Assembly (NCBI RefSeq): GCF_014197435.1
Contig: NZ_JACIFP010000001.1
Coordinates: 1-64,000 of the forward strand
Reading direction: 5' to 3'
From: Gordonia humi
Lineage (GTDB): Bacteria; Actinomycetota; Actinomycetes; Mycobacteriales; Mycobacteriaceae
Length of the DNA: 64,000 nucleotides
Shown here: positions 26,192-33,710 of the stretch, piece after piece
Numbering within the stretch: position 1 is the first letter of the stretch
Layout: every line of letters begins with the position of its first letter
Program-made: the position numbers and the translations under genes
The notes under the pieces: model-generated
Databases searched by the model: none
Seen by the model: only the letters and a program-made list of their open reading frames with translations
Told to the model about the DNA's origin: nothing

Positions 26192-27049
26192 ATGGACGTG
26201 ACATACGAGGGAACCCGCCGCGAGATCGCCACCGACAAGGGCGTCATCCGCTATCACGAGGCGGGTGAGGACAACGATGAGATCCTGCTGTTGTTGCACG
26301 GGAGCGGCCCCGGAGTGACCGGATGGCGCAACTACCGCGGAAATCTGGCGTTCTTCGCGCGGACCCACCACTGCTACATCGTCGAGTTCCCCGGATTCGG
26401 CGTCTCCGACCCCGTCGACGGCCATCCGGTGATGACGGCGGGGTCGTCGGTCATCCGGTTCATGGACGCCCTCGGCATCTCCTCCGCAGCGATGATCGGC
26501 AACTCGATGGGCGGGGTGGTCGGCGTCAACCTCGCGATCAAGCACCCCGATCGCGTCTCGAAGCTCGTGACCATCGGCGGGGTCGGCCCGAACGTCTTCA
26601 GCTCCAGTCCGTCGGAGGGACTGCGTCTGCTTCAGGAGTTCACCGACGCGCCCGATCGCGAGAAGCTCGTCCGTTGGCTGAACTCCATGGTGTACGACCG
26701 CGAGGTCGTCACCGACGAACTCGTCGAGGAACGATGGGAGGCGGCGATCGATCCGGACGCCGCCAAGACCGCGGCGATGATGTACGGTTCGGCGGCATTC
26801 GCGATGCAACAGAAGTTCCTGGCCGACGCCGACTTCCCACCGTACTGGGCCATGATGCACAAGATCACCTGCCCGACCCTGCTGACCTGGGGGCGAGACG
26901 ATCGTGTCAGCCCGCCCGACATGGCACTGGTCCCGATGCGGTTGATCCCGGACGCGCAACTGCACGTGTTCCCCCAGTGCGGACACTGGGTGATGATCGA
27001 GGCCAAGGACGCGTTCGAGGCGACGGTCGGGGCGTTCCTGGCCGGGTGA
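26192..27049 (+). CDS. Alpha/beta hydrolase, meta-cleavage-product (C-C bond) hydrolase-like
   Basis: A 285-residue hydrolase. The oxyanion loop is LLLLHGSGPGVTGW, the nucleophile Ser is in MIGNSMGGVVGVNLA (residue about 110), the Asp is in TWGRDDRVSPP and the His in FPQCGHWVMIEAKD. The GSGPG and GNSMGG motifs are characteristic of MhpC/BphD/HsaD-type hydrolases, which cleave C-C bonds in ring-cleavage products. The KstR-type operator just upstream suggests a role in steroid breakdown, alongside HsaD or as a paralogue. No dioxygenase gene is adjacent. Exact substrate unknown. Confidence 0.85.
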   Translation: MDVTYEGTRREIATDKGVIRYHEAGEDNDEILLLLHGSGPGVTGWRNYRGNLAFFARTHHCYIVEFPGFGVSDPVDGHPVMTAGSSVIRFMDALGISSAAMIGNSMGGVVGVNLAIKHPDRVSKLVTIGGVGPNVFSSSPSEGLRLLQEFTDAPDREKLVRWLNSMVYDREVVTDELVEERWEAAIDPDAAKTAAMMYGSAAFAMQQKFLADADFPPYWAMMHKITCPTLLTWGRDDRVSPPDMALVPMRLIPDAQLHVFPQCGHWVMIEAKDAFEATVGAFLAG

Positions 27050-27050
27050 G

Positions 27051-27653
27051 TCAGCCTCGTGCGGCGTCGATCGCGGGGGTCATCACCGCGGCGAGGTCGG
27101 CGGCGACGTCGAAGTCGGCCTCCGGCGGCATCGAGATGTAGCTCAGTGCCATTCTCGTGATCATGCGCGCGATGCGGCCCGACACGGCGGCGGGCAGTCC
27201 GATCCACGAGTCCCGCAGGATCTGATCGAGGCTGGCCGTCGCCGATTCGATCAACGGCGCCGAGTCGGTGGTGATGAGCTTGAGCAGGTCGGGCTTCGCC
27301 TCGCCACTCAGCAGCGACCTGATCATCGGGTCCTGCGCGGCGCCGGCGAAGAAGCCGGCGAACCCCGCGGTGAGTGCACCTCGCACATCGCCCGGCGCGG
27401 CTTCGACGGCGGTCGCGATCTCCGCGGTGAACTGGTCCACCAGCCGCAACGCGTACGCCTGGGCCAGACCGTTGCGCGACCCGAATTCGTTGTAGACGGT
27501 CTGACGACTGACCCCCGCGACCCGCGCGACGTCGCTCATCGTGACCTGCGCCCAGTCGCTCTCGACGAGCAGATCGTGCAGGCCGTCGAGCAACGAGGTG
27601 CGCAACAGCCGTTTGCTCGCCTCGGCGTACGACGGTCTGGTAGGGGTGCTCAC
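27051..27653 (-). CDS. alkU: TetR family regulator of the alkane operon (AlkU/AlkX-like)
   Basis: A 200-residue TetR protein. The helix-turn-helix is VTMSDVARVAGVSRQTVYNEFGSRNGLAQAY (residues about 37-66), followed by an all-helical ligand domain. It is the last gene of the alkB-rubA3-rubA4-rubB operon, and its GTG overlaps the rubB stop by 4 bases (27650-27653), the layout described for Gordonia, Rhodococcus and Dietzia alk operons, where the product represses alkB and is relieved by fatty acids or alkanes. Gene symbol by synteny. Its operator may be one of the two palindromes upstream of alkB. Confidence 0.88.
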   Translation of the reverse strand: MSTPTRPSYAEASKRLLRTSLLDGLHDLLVESDWAQVTMSDVARVAGVSRQTVYNEFGSRNGLAQAYALRLVDQFTAEIATAVEAAPGDVRGALTAGFAGFFAGAAQDPMIRSLLSGEAKPDLLKLITTDSAPLIESATASLDQILRDSWIGLPAAVSGRIARMITRMALSYISMPPEADFDVAADLAAVMTPAIDAARG

Positions 27654-28816
27654 GGAGTCGAGCGTAGCCCGGCGGCGATCTCGGTCCGCAATGCGCGTGC
27701 CTGCGCGGCTCGACCGACCGTGACCGCGCCGATCAGCTCACCGTCGACGCTGACCCGCACGGCCGCATCGGCGGAGTCGAGACATCCCTCGACCCGGACG
27801 TCGCCGCCCGCGGACGGCCAGCCCACCGTCTGGACGTTGACGCCGTGCTGGATCGTCCAGGCGCGCGGCACGTCACGGAACGGTTCGGGTGCGTCGCCGG
27901 TCAGATGAGCGAGGACCGACGATGCGACCGCGCGTCCCTGGTCGGTCGCACCGAACCAGTGACCGCCCGCGGTGGGAAGGCCGGTCAGCGAGTCCGGGGT
28001 CGCCGCGCAGTCGCCGACGGCGAAGACGCCGGGTTCACTCGTGGCGAAGACCGCATCGACGTCGATCCCCTCCGCGGACGTCTCGATTCCGGAGCTGACG
28101 GCCAGGTCGATGTTCGGCGTCATTCCGACTGCCGCGACGACGGGTCCGTCGACGAGCGTTCCATCGGCGAACCCGATGGCCTCGGGGGTCACCGACGTCG
28201 CACGGGCGCCGACGCGGACCGTGACACCCGCACGCTCGTGCAGTGCGCGCAGCCAGTCCGAGACCGCGGCCGGTACGACGCGACTCGCGAGCCGGTCGCC
28301 TGCTTCGACGATGTCGACGGGCATGCCGCGCGATGCCGCGGACGCGGCGAGCTCGAGTCCGATGAGTCCGCCGCCGAGCACCGTCAGTCGACCCGCGCTC
28401 TCGATCACTTCGCGGACGGCCAGTGCGTCCGACAGGATGCGCAGCGTCGGGACGCCGTCCAGCCACACCGGTCGCGCCGCCCGCGCCCCGGTCGCCAGTA
28501 TCAGTGCGCGGTAGCCGATCTCCTGGTCGTCGTCACAGACGACGATCCGACGCGCCGGTTCGACGGCGACGACGCGACGTCCTCGTCGCAGATCGATGCC
28601 CTTCGCGTCCCACACGTCGGGCCGGTGCAGGGAGATGCGGTCGACCGACAGATCGGCGGCGAGCAGCTCCTTGGTGAGCGCCGTACGGCGGTACGGATGC
28701 TCCGGCTCGTCACCAATCAGAGTGAGGGGGCCGTCGAATCCGCGGTCGCGCAGCGTGGTCGCCGCGGTGACACCCGCGGTGCCCGCGCCGACGACCACGA
28801 CTCCGGGGACGCTCAT
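27650..28816 (-). CDS. rubB: Rubredoxin-NAD(+) reductase
   Basis: A 388-residue FAD/NADH flavoprotein that passes electrons from NADH to rubredoxin. The FAD-binding motif is [21 protein letters not shown], the NADH-binding motif is [21 protein letters not shown], and the second FAD motif is [13 protein letters not shown]. Length and motif spacing suit the family. The ATG at 28816 overlaps the rubA4 stop by 4 bases, so the two are translationally coupled. The C-terminal domain ends with [12 protein letters not shown]. It supplies AlkB via the rubredoxin genes upstream. Confidence 0.93.
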   Translation of the reverse strand: MSVPGVVVVGAGTAGVTAATTLRDRGFDGPLTLIGDEPEHPYRRTALTKELLAADLSVDRISLHRPDVWDAKGIDLRRGRRVVAVEPARRIVVCDDDQEIGYRALILATGARAARPVWLDGVPTLRILSDALAVREVIESAGRLTVLGGGLIGLELAASAASRGMPVDIVEAGDRLASRVVPAAVSDWLRALHERAGVTVRVGARATSVTPEAIGFADGTLVDGPVVAAVGMTPNIDLAVSSGIETSAEGIDVDAVFATSEPGVFAVGDCAATPDSLTGLPTAGGHWFGATDQGRAVASSVLAHLTGDAPEPFRDVPRAWTIQHGVNVQTVGWPSAGGDVRVEGCLDSADAAVRVSVDGELIGAVTVGRAAQARALRTEIAAGLRSTP

Positions 28817-28992
28817 CCCCGCGCGACCTCGACCATGTCGAAGTCGGCCTTGGCGGCACCGCAGTCCGGGCAGCTCCAGTCGTCGGGGATGTCGTCCCAA
28901 CGGGTGCCCGGCTCGATACCGTCCTCCGGCCAGCCCTCGGCTTCGTCGTACTCGAATCCGCACTGTGCGCAGCGATACAGCTTGTAGTTCAT
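28813..28992 (-). CDS. rubA4: Rubredoxin, AlkG2 type
   Basis: A 59-residue iron protein. The two CxxCG ligands are [12 protein letters not shown] and [18 protein letters not shown]. Absence of an Arg after the second CxxCG puts it in the AlkG2 class, the type known to transfer electrons to AlkB. A single base separates its ATG from the rubA3 stop; its own stop overlaps rubB by 4 bases. Confidence 0.93.
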   Translation of the reverse strand: MNYKLYRCAQCGFEYDEAEGWPEDGIEPGTRWDDIPDDWSCPDCGAAKADFDMVEVARG

Positions 28993-28993
28993 G

Positions 28994-29161
28994 TCATGCT
29001 CCCGTCGGGACGAAGTCGGTCTTCTCACGGACCCCGCAGTCGGGGCAGGGCCAGTCGTCGGGGACATCGGCCCACGGTGTGCCCGCGGGATAGCCCTCAC
29101 GCGGATCGCCCGCGGCCTCGTCGTAGGTGTAGTCGCACACTTCGCAGCGGTAGACGGCCAT
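28994..29161 (-). CDS. rubA3: Rubredoxin, AlkG1 type
   Basis: A 55-residue protein with Fe-binding CEVC and [12 protein letters not shown]. The Arg inserted after the second CxxCG (GVRE) is the mark of AlkG1-type rubredoxins, which do not replace AlkG2 in electron transfer, at least in systems studied with Pseudomonas AlkB; their role is unclear. The ATG at 29161 lies 2 bases after the alkB stop. Paired rubredoxins of different type are standard in actinobacterial alkB operons. Confidence 0.92.
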   Translation of the reverse strand: MAVYRCEVCDYTYDEAAGDPREGYPAGTPWADVPDDWPCPDCGVREKTDFVPTGA

Positions 29162-29163
29162 GA

Positions 29164-30426
29164 TCACGCCTGTCCGTACTTCGCGAGCAGCTTGGACTCC
29201 TTGCCCGGCTGCAGGTTGGCGCGCGTCAGGTCGCCGTCGTAGTGCGCGAGGACCCTCTTGTCCATCACCTTGCGCCACAGGGGCGGGAAGTACGCGACGG
29301 TGATCATGCTCGCGTAGCCGCTGGGCAGATTCGGCGCCTCGTCGAAGCTGCGCAGCGTCTGGTACCTGCGGGTCGGGTTCGCGTGATGGTCGCTGTGCCG
29401 CTGCAGGTGGTACAGGAAGATGTTGGTGCAGATGTGGTCGCTGTTCCAACTGTGCGACGGTGTGCATCGCTCGTAACGGCCGCGCTCATTCTGCTTGCGG
29501 CGCAGGCCGTAGTGCTCCAGGTAGTTGACGGTCTCGAGCAGGGAGAACCCGTAGATCGCCTGGATCACCATGAACGGCAGGATCTGCCAGCCGAAGACCG
29601 CGGCGAGCACTCCCCAGAGCGCGATCGACATGGCCCAGGCGTTCAACACGTCGTTGCTCGGGTGCAGCACCGGCCTGCCGATCTTGCGCATGCGGTTGGC
29701 CTCGAGCGTCCACGCCGATCTCAGACTGCCGAACACGCTGCGCGGCAGGAAGGTCCAGAAGGTCTCACCGAAGCGTGAACTGGCCGGGTCCTCCGGAGTC
29801 GCGACACGCACGTGGTGACCGCGGTTGTGCTCGATGAAGAAATGCCCGTAGAAGGTCTGCGCCAGGGTGATCTTCGAGAGCCACCGCTCCATCGACACCT
29901 TCTTGTGGCCGAGTTCGTGAGCGGTGTTGATACCGATTCCACCCATCGCGCCGATCGAGAATGCGAGGCCGATCTTCGATACGACACCGAGCGATCCCCC
30001 CTCGACGCCGAGCCAGCTGAGGTCCCCGAATCGGCCTCCCGGCCCCGCCGTCCACAGGTAGGCGGCGAAGATCAGGCTCGCGATCTGGAACGGGATGTAC
30101 GCGTAGGTGCAGTACCGGTAGTACTTGTCCGCCTCGAGTCGTTCCATGAGCTCCTCCGGCGGGTTCTGCCCGTCCGGGCCGAAGAACACGTCGAGAATCG
30201 GGAGCAGGACGTAGATGAGGATCGGACCGATCCACCACCACACGGGCGAGACGGTTCCGAGCCATCCCCAGTCGAGGACGTCCCGCAACCAGTTCATCAA
30301 CGCGATGAACCCGGTCGCGAGGAAGACCGCCGTCGGCGGTATCAGACCCAGCAGCCAGAGGTGTCGCTTCTTGTCACGCCACGTCGTTGCGTCGACGGGG
30401 CTGTCGTCGAGTGTCGAGTTCGCCAT
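29164..30426 (-). CDS. alkB: Alkane 1-monooxygenase
   Basis: A 420-residue integral membrane di-iron enzyme that oxidises the terminal methyl of n-alkanes to 1-alkanols. Six helices are visible, and the His motifs are all present: NTAHELGHKK, EHNRGHHVRVATPEDPA, NYLEHYGL and LQRHSDHHANPTRRYQ. The ATG at 30426 follows a strong Shine-Dalgarno sequence (AGGAGG, 5 bases spacer), which decides against an upstream start at 30477. It heads the alkB-rubA3-rubA4-rubB-alkU operon. Product alcohols would pass to beta-oxidation; fadA-fadB lie 3.3 kb away. Confidence 0.96.
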   Translation of the reverse strand: MANSTLDDSPVDATTWRDKKRHLWLLGLIPPTAVFLATGFIALMNWLRDVLDWGWLGTVSPVWWWIGPILIYVLLPILDVFFGPDGQNPPEELMERLEADKYYRYCTYAYIPFQIASLIFAAYLWTAGPGGRFGDLSWLGVEGGSLGVVSKIGLAFSIGAMGGIGINTAHELGHKKVSMERWLSKITLAQTFYGHFFIEHNRGHHVRVATPEDPASSRFGETFWTFLPRSVFGSLRSAWTLEANRMRKIGRPVLHPSNDVLNAWAMSIALWGVLAAVFGWQILPFMVIQAIYGFSLLETVNYLEHYGLRRKQNERGRYERCTPSHSWNSDHICTNIFLYHLQRHSDHHANPTRRYQTLRSFDEAPNLPSGYASMITVAYFPPLWRKVMDKRVLAHYDGDLTRANLQPGKESKLLAKYGQA

Positions 30427-30458
30427 GAGTGCCTCCTGGTCCGGCGATGTCGTGACCT

Positions 30459-30476
30459 TGACACTAGACGTTGTCA
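30459..30476. promoter_or_regulatory. Inverted repeat TGACA-N8-TGTCA upstream of alkB
   Basis: TGACA at 30459-30463 and TGTCA at 30472-30476 lie 33-50 bases upstream of the alkB start. Position suits an operator for the TetR-type AlkU regulator or another repressor. Short arms make it a weak call. Confidence 0.3.
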
Positions 30477-30488
30477 CGTCGTCTGTCT

Positions 30489-30504
30489 ATACATATCCAT
30501 GTAT
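30489..30504. promoter_or_regulatory. A/T-rich palindrome ATACAT-N4-ATGTAT in the alkB / SGNH-hydrolase gap
   Basis: Two 6-base arms flank ATCC. The element sits in an AT-rich stretch (30485-30512) unlike the surrounding DNA and lies between the divergent alkB (start 30426) and SGNH hydrolase (start 30553) genes. It could hold the alkB promoter: TATGTAT is read on the minus strand. It may also bind a regulator. Confidence 0.4.
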
Positions 30505-30552
30505 TTGTAAAACTCAGAGGATGAAGCCGTCCGAGTCGCTACCATCGGATGC

Positions 30553-31338
30553 ATGGAGTTTTCGAGATTCGTCGCTATCGGCGACTCCCAGACCGAGGGC
30601 ATGTGCGACGAGGCCGGGCCCGATCTGTACCGCGGGTGGGCCGATCGCCTCGCCGAGCAGCTGTCGACCGTCAACCCGGGCCTTCGCTATGCGAATCTCG
30701 CCATCCGCGGAAAGAACACGAGGGACACTCTCGTCGAGCAGCTCGAACCGGCCCTCGCACTGCGGCCGGACCTGATCGCCGCACCTCTCGGCATGAACGA
30801 CGTGATCGGCCGCGCCGACCTCGACGTCGTCCACGCCGACCTCGACAAGATCTACGGCTCGCTCGCCGAATCCGGTGCGACGGTGGTCATCTCGACGTTT
30901 CCGGACATCGCGCAGATCAATCCGCTCGGACGCGCGTTCGAGCCTCGACTGTTCGAGATCAACGACATCATGCGCGGGTTCTCCCGCCGGTACGGGTTCG
31001 TACTCGTCGACCTGTTCGCGGCGCCGGTCCTACGGGATCGGCGTTCGTGGTCGACGGATCGCCTGCACGCGTCCAGCCTCGGTCACGACCGGTTCGCCGC
31101 CGGCGCGGCGCATGCGTTGGGACTCCCGGGGTCCGACCCCGGGTGGGGCCGAGCCCTCGACTTCACCGGGGAGCCGAATCCGTTGCGGCGCACCGTCGAC
31201 GATGCGCGTTGGTTGGTGGAGTTCTTCACCCCGTGGATCGTGCGGAAGGTCCGTGGACGTTCGTTGGGAGACGGTCGGACGCCGAAGCGACCGGAGTTGA
31301 CGCCGATCGTCGCGCCCGGGGGCGTCGCGGCGGGCTGA
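30553..31338 (+). CDS. SGNH/GDSL hydrolase
   Basis: A 261-residue esterase/lipase-like protein with all four conserved blocks: I (VAIGDSQTEG, nucleophile Ser at about residue 12), II (NLAIRGKNT, the Gly), III (PLGMNDVIGR, the Asn) and V (STDRLHASSLGHDRFA, Asp and His). No signal peptide, so it is probably cytosolic and acts on esters or lipids. TACCAT 7 bases before the ATG suggests a leaderless mRNA. Divergent from alkB; its substrate may be linked to alkane or lipid metabolism, but this is only context. Confidence 0.88.
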   Translation: MEFSRFVAIGDSQTEGMCDEAGPDLYRGWADRLAEQLSTVNPGLRYANLAIRGKNTRDTLVEQLEPALALRPDLIAAPLGMNDVIGRADLDVVHADLDKIYGSLAESGATVVISTFPDIAQINPLGRAFEPRLFEINDIMRGFSRRYGFVLVDLFAAPVLRDRRSWSTDRLHASSLGHDRFAAGAAHALGLPGSDPGWGRALDFTGEPNPLRRTVDDARWLVEFFTPWIVRKVRGRSLGDGRTPKRPELTPIVAPGGVAAG

Positions 31339-31405
31339 GAATCGGGCCGGGAGATGCCGGACGTCGCGAGCAGGGCGATGGCGAGCGTCGCCCATTTCTG
31401 AGCGG

Positions 31406-32059
31406 TCATGTTCGAGCGGCGATCGTCGCGGCGGCCGATACGGCTCGACGACGCAGTAGGTCGAACTGCCGATCGACGCCGTCGGCGATGTCGGTCACCA
31501 CTTCCAGAGAGGCGATCACGGTGCGGAGGTCGTCACTCATGATCAGGCGCGTGCCGTGTGCCTCGTCATGAGCTGCCACCGCGTCTTCGAAGTCGTAGAA
31601 CGCATCGCGCAGCAGGCGCGCGGCGTCGCACAGTTCCGCGTCCGCGTCACAGTCCGGCGAGCTCATGAATGGTCCGGCGCCGAGACACCGAGATCCGCCG
31701 GGGACCATCCTGTGGCACCTCCGCTTCTCGTCCCACGTGAGTGTGCCGTACCAGTCGCAGATCCGGTACGGATCGAGGATGTCGTCGATCTCGTCGAGGG
31801 CGCCCGGCGGCGCGTCGGCGATCGTCCACCTGTCGCGTGTCCCGTCCGGCTGCTCACGCCACGGCCGGAACTCCATCATCAACGTGAACCATCGCTCGTC
31901 GGTGTGACCGTGACGCCGGCTCAGTTCGGTGGCGACACAGCACCACGTCCACACCGGGTTCGCGGCGGCGAGTCGGTGCGCGAGCCGACGATCGGACGCG
32001 TCCTCAGCGCGGCGTCGTGCGCGGCGCCCGTTCGCTCGTGCCTTGTTCCTCTTCGACAT
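31406..32059 (-). CDS. Hypothetical protein, unknown family
   Basis: A 217-residue soluble protein. The first 30 residues are very basic (KRNKARANGRRARRRAED), which could bind nucleic acid. It is then rich in Trp, Cys and Asp: NPVWTWCCVATE, WREQPDGTRDRWTIADAPPGALDEIDDILDPYRICDWYGTLTWDEKRRCHRMV, with three Cys-containing stretches and DCDADAELCDAARLLRDA. The C-terminal third is helical. I recognise no family. It lies between the SGNH hydrolase gene and the IS30 element and converges on the former, so it may be accessory DNA. Confidence 0.6.
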   Translation of the reverse strand: MSKRNKARANGRRARRRAEDASDRRLAHRLAAANPVWTWCCVATELSRRHGHTDERWFTLMMEFRPWREQPDGTRDRWTIADAPPGALDEIDDILDPYRICDWYGTLTWDEKRRCHRMVPGGSRCLGAGPFMSSPDCDADAELCDAARLLRDAFYDFEDAVAAHDEAHGTRLIMSDDLRTVIASLEVVTDIADGVDRQFDLLRRRAVSAAATIAART

Positions 32060-32223
32060 CTGATCCCCCTGGTACTCGTCGTGGGGCGATCATCTCCTCG
32101 AGGCCGCGGTCTCCGCCAGGGTGTGTCCACAGGCCGGACCCTGCCGACGATGCGGTGTCGGCGAGGTCGGCTATAGTGCGCCGCGCACACGAGACAGGCC
32201 CCGGCGAGCGTGGGCAGTTTCTA
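32060..32223. other. Gap between hypothetical gene and IS30 element
   Basis: This 164-base stretch has no gene I can support. GGCTATAGTGCGCC near 32169 holds a possible -10 (TATAGT). It contains the left arm of a 14-base inverted repeat at 32190-32203 and a GCCC...GGGC stem followed by AGTTTCT (32201-32221), which could act as a terminator. Confidence 0.4.
32190..32203 (+). repeat. Left arm of 14-base inverted repeat flanking the IS
   Basis: CGAGACAGGCCCCG here is the exact reverse complement of CGGGGCCTGTCTCG at 33684-33697, on the other side of the IS30 element. The two arms lie 20 bases outside each end of the IS, so before insertion they would have formed one long hairpin or bidirectional terminator beyond fadB. 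Confidence 0.55.
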
Positions 32224-33663
32224 GGGGTCCTCGCAACACCTGATGGTTAAGGCATCATCAGTAGATCACGCAGACGCTCGGCTGGGGTATCCCAGCCGAG
32301 CGTTTTGCGTGGACGACCATTGAGCTCTTGAGCGACGTGCTCAAGGTCTTCAGACCCGTACGGCCGCAGGTCCGTGCTCTTCGGGAAGTACTGGCGCAGA
32401 AGCCCGTTTGTGTTCTCGTTGCTGCCCCGCTGCCAGGGTGAGTGCGGATCACAGAAATAGACCGGAACCCCAGTCGCGATGCTGAACTGCCTATGCGCTG
32501 CCATCTCGGCGCCCTGGTCCCAGGTCAGTGACCCCCGCAGATGCTCAGGCAGCGTACCGATCAACCCGATGAGCACGTCACGGACTTCCCCGGCGGTGTG
32601 CCCGCCGGGCAGATGCCCCAGGAGCACGTATCGAGTCGTTCGCTCCACCAGCGTCACGATCGCCGAAGCACTGCCTGGCCCGACGATCAGATCACCTTCC
32701 CAATGGCCAGGCACCGCGCGGTCCTCGATCTCGGGCGGCCGCTTCGAAATCATCACCATCTCGTCGATGAACCTGGACATGCGCTGGCCGGGATGCTTGC
32801 GCGGCTTCCGGCGTGTCCTCCCGGTCCGCAGTGTCTCCGCGACCTCACGCTTGAGCCCACCGCGTGCCTGGACGTACAACGCCTGATAGATCGTCTCCGG
32901 GCTCACTCTCATACTCTCGTCGTCGGGAAACTCCTTCCTCAGAGTGTGGCTGATCTGCTCCGGCGACCACCGCACCGACAGCTTCTCCTGCACGTACTCC
33001 CGCAACGACACGTGGGTGACGAGCTTCGAGGACTTCGGCCTGGACCTCGACGCTGCCCAGGCGCGATGGGCGAGGTAGGGCTGATAGCGGCCGTCCTCAG
33101 AACGAGCATCGAGCTCACGCTTGATCGTCGAGGCAGGTCTTCCCAGCACGCGACCGATCGCTCGCAGGCTCATGCCACTGCGATACAGGTCAGCGATCGT
33201 CTCCCGCTCCTCGAGCGAGAGATACCGGGGATGGAGCACGGCCTCCACCGCTGGCAGGGCGGGAACTTCTACCTGCATAGTCATACCGGTGTTGTAATCG
33301 ATCACGGTGCCATCGGGATAGATACGGGAGTTACTCACATGCCGGACACCCTGGTCCCAGTCCCTCGCTGAGCGCACGTTGACGCCCACTCTGGCCGCTG
33401 CTTCTGACTGTGACATGCCATCGGCGCGTAGTTGCACGTACTCAGACTTACGAGGGTGAGGGCCGTTCCCCCTGACCCCACGTCCACGGATCCCGGCCCG
33501 TCGCGCCCACCCGTACGCGGTGTTCCGGTTGACACCGACCTCGCGAGCGGCGGCTGAGATCCCGATGTCCGAACACCTCAGCGTCTCAAGAAACATCTCT
33601 TTCAACTCATTGAACGACACGATCCCCGCAACTCCTTGAAGTTCAAGGTGTTGCGGGGATCGC
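32224..33663. mobile_element. IS30-family insertion sequence, complete
   Basis: A 1440-base element with a single transposase gene on the minus strand. The imperfect terminal inverted repeats are GGGGTCCTCGCAACACCT at 32224-32241 and AGGTGTTGCGGGGATCGC at 33646-33663 (14 of 18 paired). TA (or CTA, if the ends move by one base) directly repeats on each side as a likely target duplication. A 13-base inverted repeat, CGATCCCCGCAAC (33620-33632) with its complement at 33650-33662, forms a hairpin at the right end. No disruption is visible in the transposase, so it may still be mobile. Confidence 0.85.
32247..33620 (-). CDS. IS30 family transposase
   Basis: A 457-residue DDE transposase. Two N-terminal HTH-like regions bind the ends: AAAREVGVNRNTAYGWARRAG and the IS30-type LSLEERETIADLYRSGMSLRAIGRVLGRPASTI. 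The catalytic residues are Asp in PGHWEGDLIVG, Asp in LTWDQGAEM and Glu in GSNENTNGLLRQYFPK. The GTG start at 33620 lies in the right-end hairpin, so the outer end may control expression. Family length is usually 320-460, so this is full length. Confidence 0.95.
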   Translation of the reverse strand: MSFNELKEMFLETLRCSDIGISAAAREVGVNRNTAYGWARRAGIRGRGVRGNGPHPRKSEYVQLRADGMSQSEAAARVGVNVRSARDWDQGVRHVSNSRIYPDGTVIDYNTGMTMQVEVPALPAVEAVLHPRYLSLEERETIADLYRSGMSLRAIGRVLGRPASTIKRELDARSEDGRYQPYLAHRAWAASRSRPKSSKLVTHVSLREYVQEKLSVRWSPEQISHTLRKEFPDDESMRVSPETIYQALYVQARGGLKREVAETLRTGRTRRKPRKHPGQRMSRFIDEMVMISKRPPEIEDRAVPGHWEGDLIVGPGSASAIVTLVERTTRYVLLGHLPGGHTAGEVRDVLIGLIGTLPEHLRGSLTWDQGAEMAAHRQFSIATGVPVYFCDPHSPWQRGSNENTNGLLRQYFPKSTDLRPYGSEDLEHVAQELNGRPRKTLGWDTPAERLRDLLMMP

Positions 33664-33683
33664 TATAACCCGCCCCGATGCAG

Positions 33684-33697
33684 CGGGGCCTGTCTCG
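33684..33697 (-). repeat. Right arm of 14-base inverted repeat flanking the IS
   Basis: CGGGGCCTGTCTCG, the exact complement of the left arm at 32190-32203. It lies 14-27 bases downstream of the fadB stop. Next to it, a CCCCGATGCAGCGGGG hairpin (33673-33688) would serve as a fadB terminator. Confidence 0.55.
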
Positions 33698-33710
33698 ACG
33701 AAGCCGAGAC

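Noticed and set aside
31083..31409. Minus-strand frame beginning MTAQKWATLAIALLATSG, resembling a signal peptide
   Set aside because: Nearly all of it overlaps the SGNH hydrolase gene, and after the first 20 residues the sequence becomes compositional noise.
33620..33662. Hairpin at the right IS end as an intrinsic terminator of fadB
   Set aside because: It overlaps the transposase start codon and terminal repeat of the IS, and a separate hairpin (33673-33688) lies nearer fadB.
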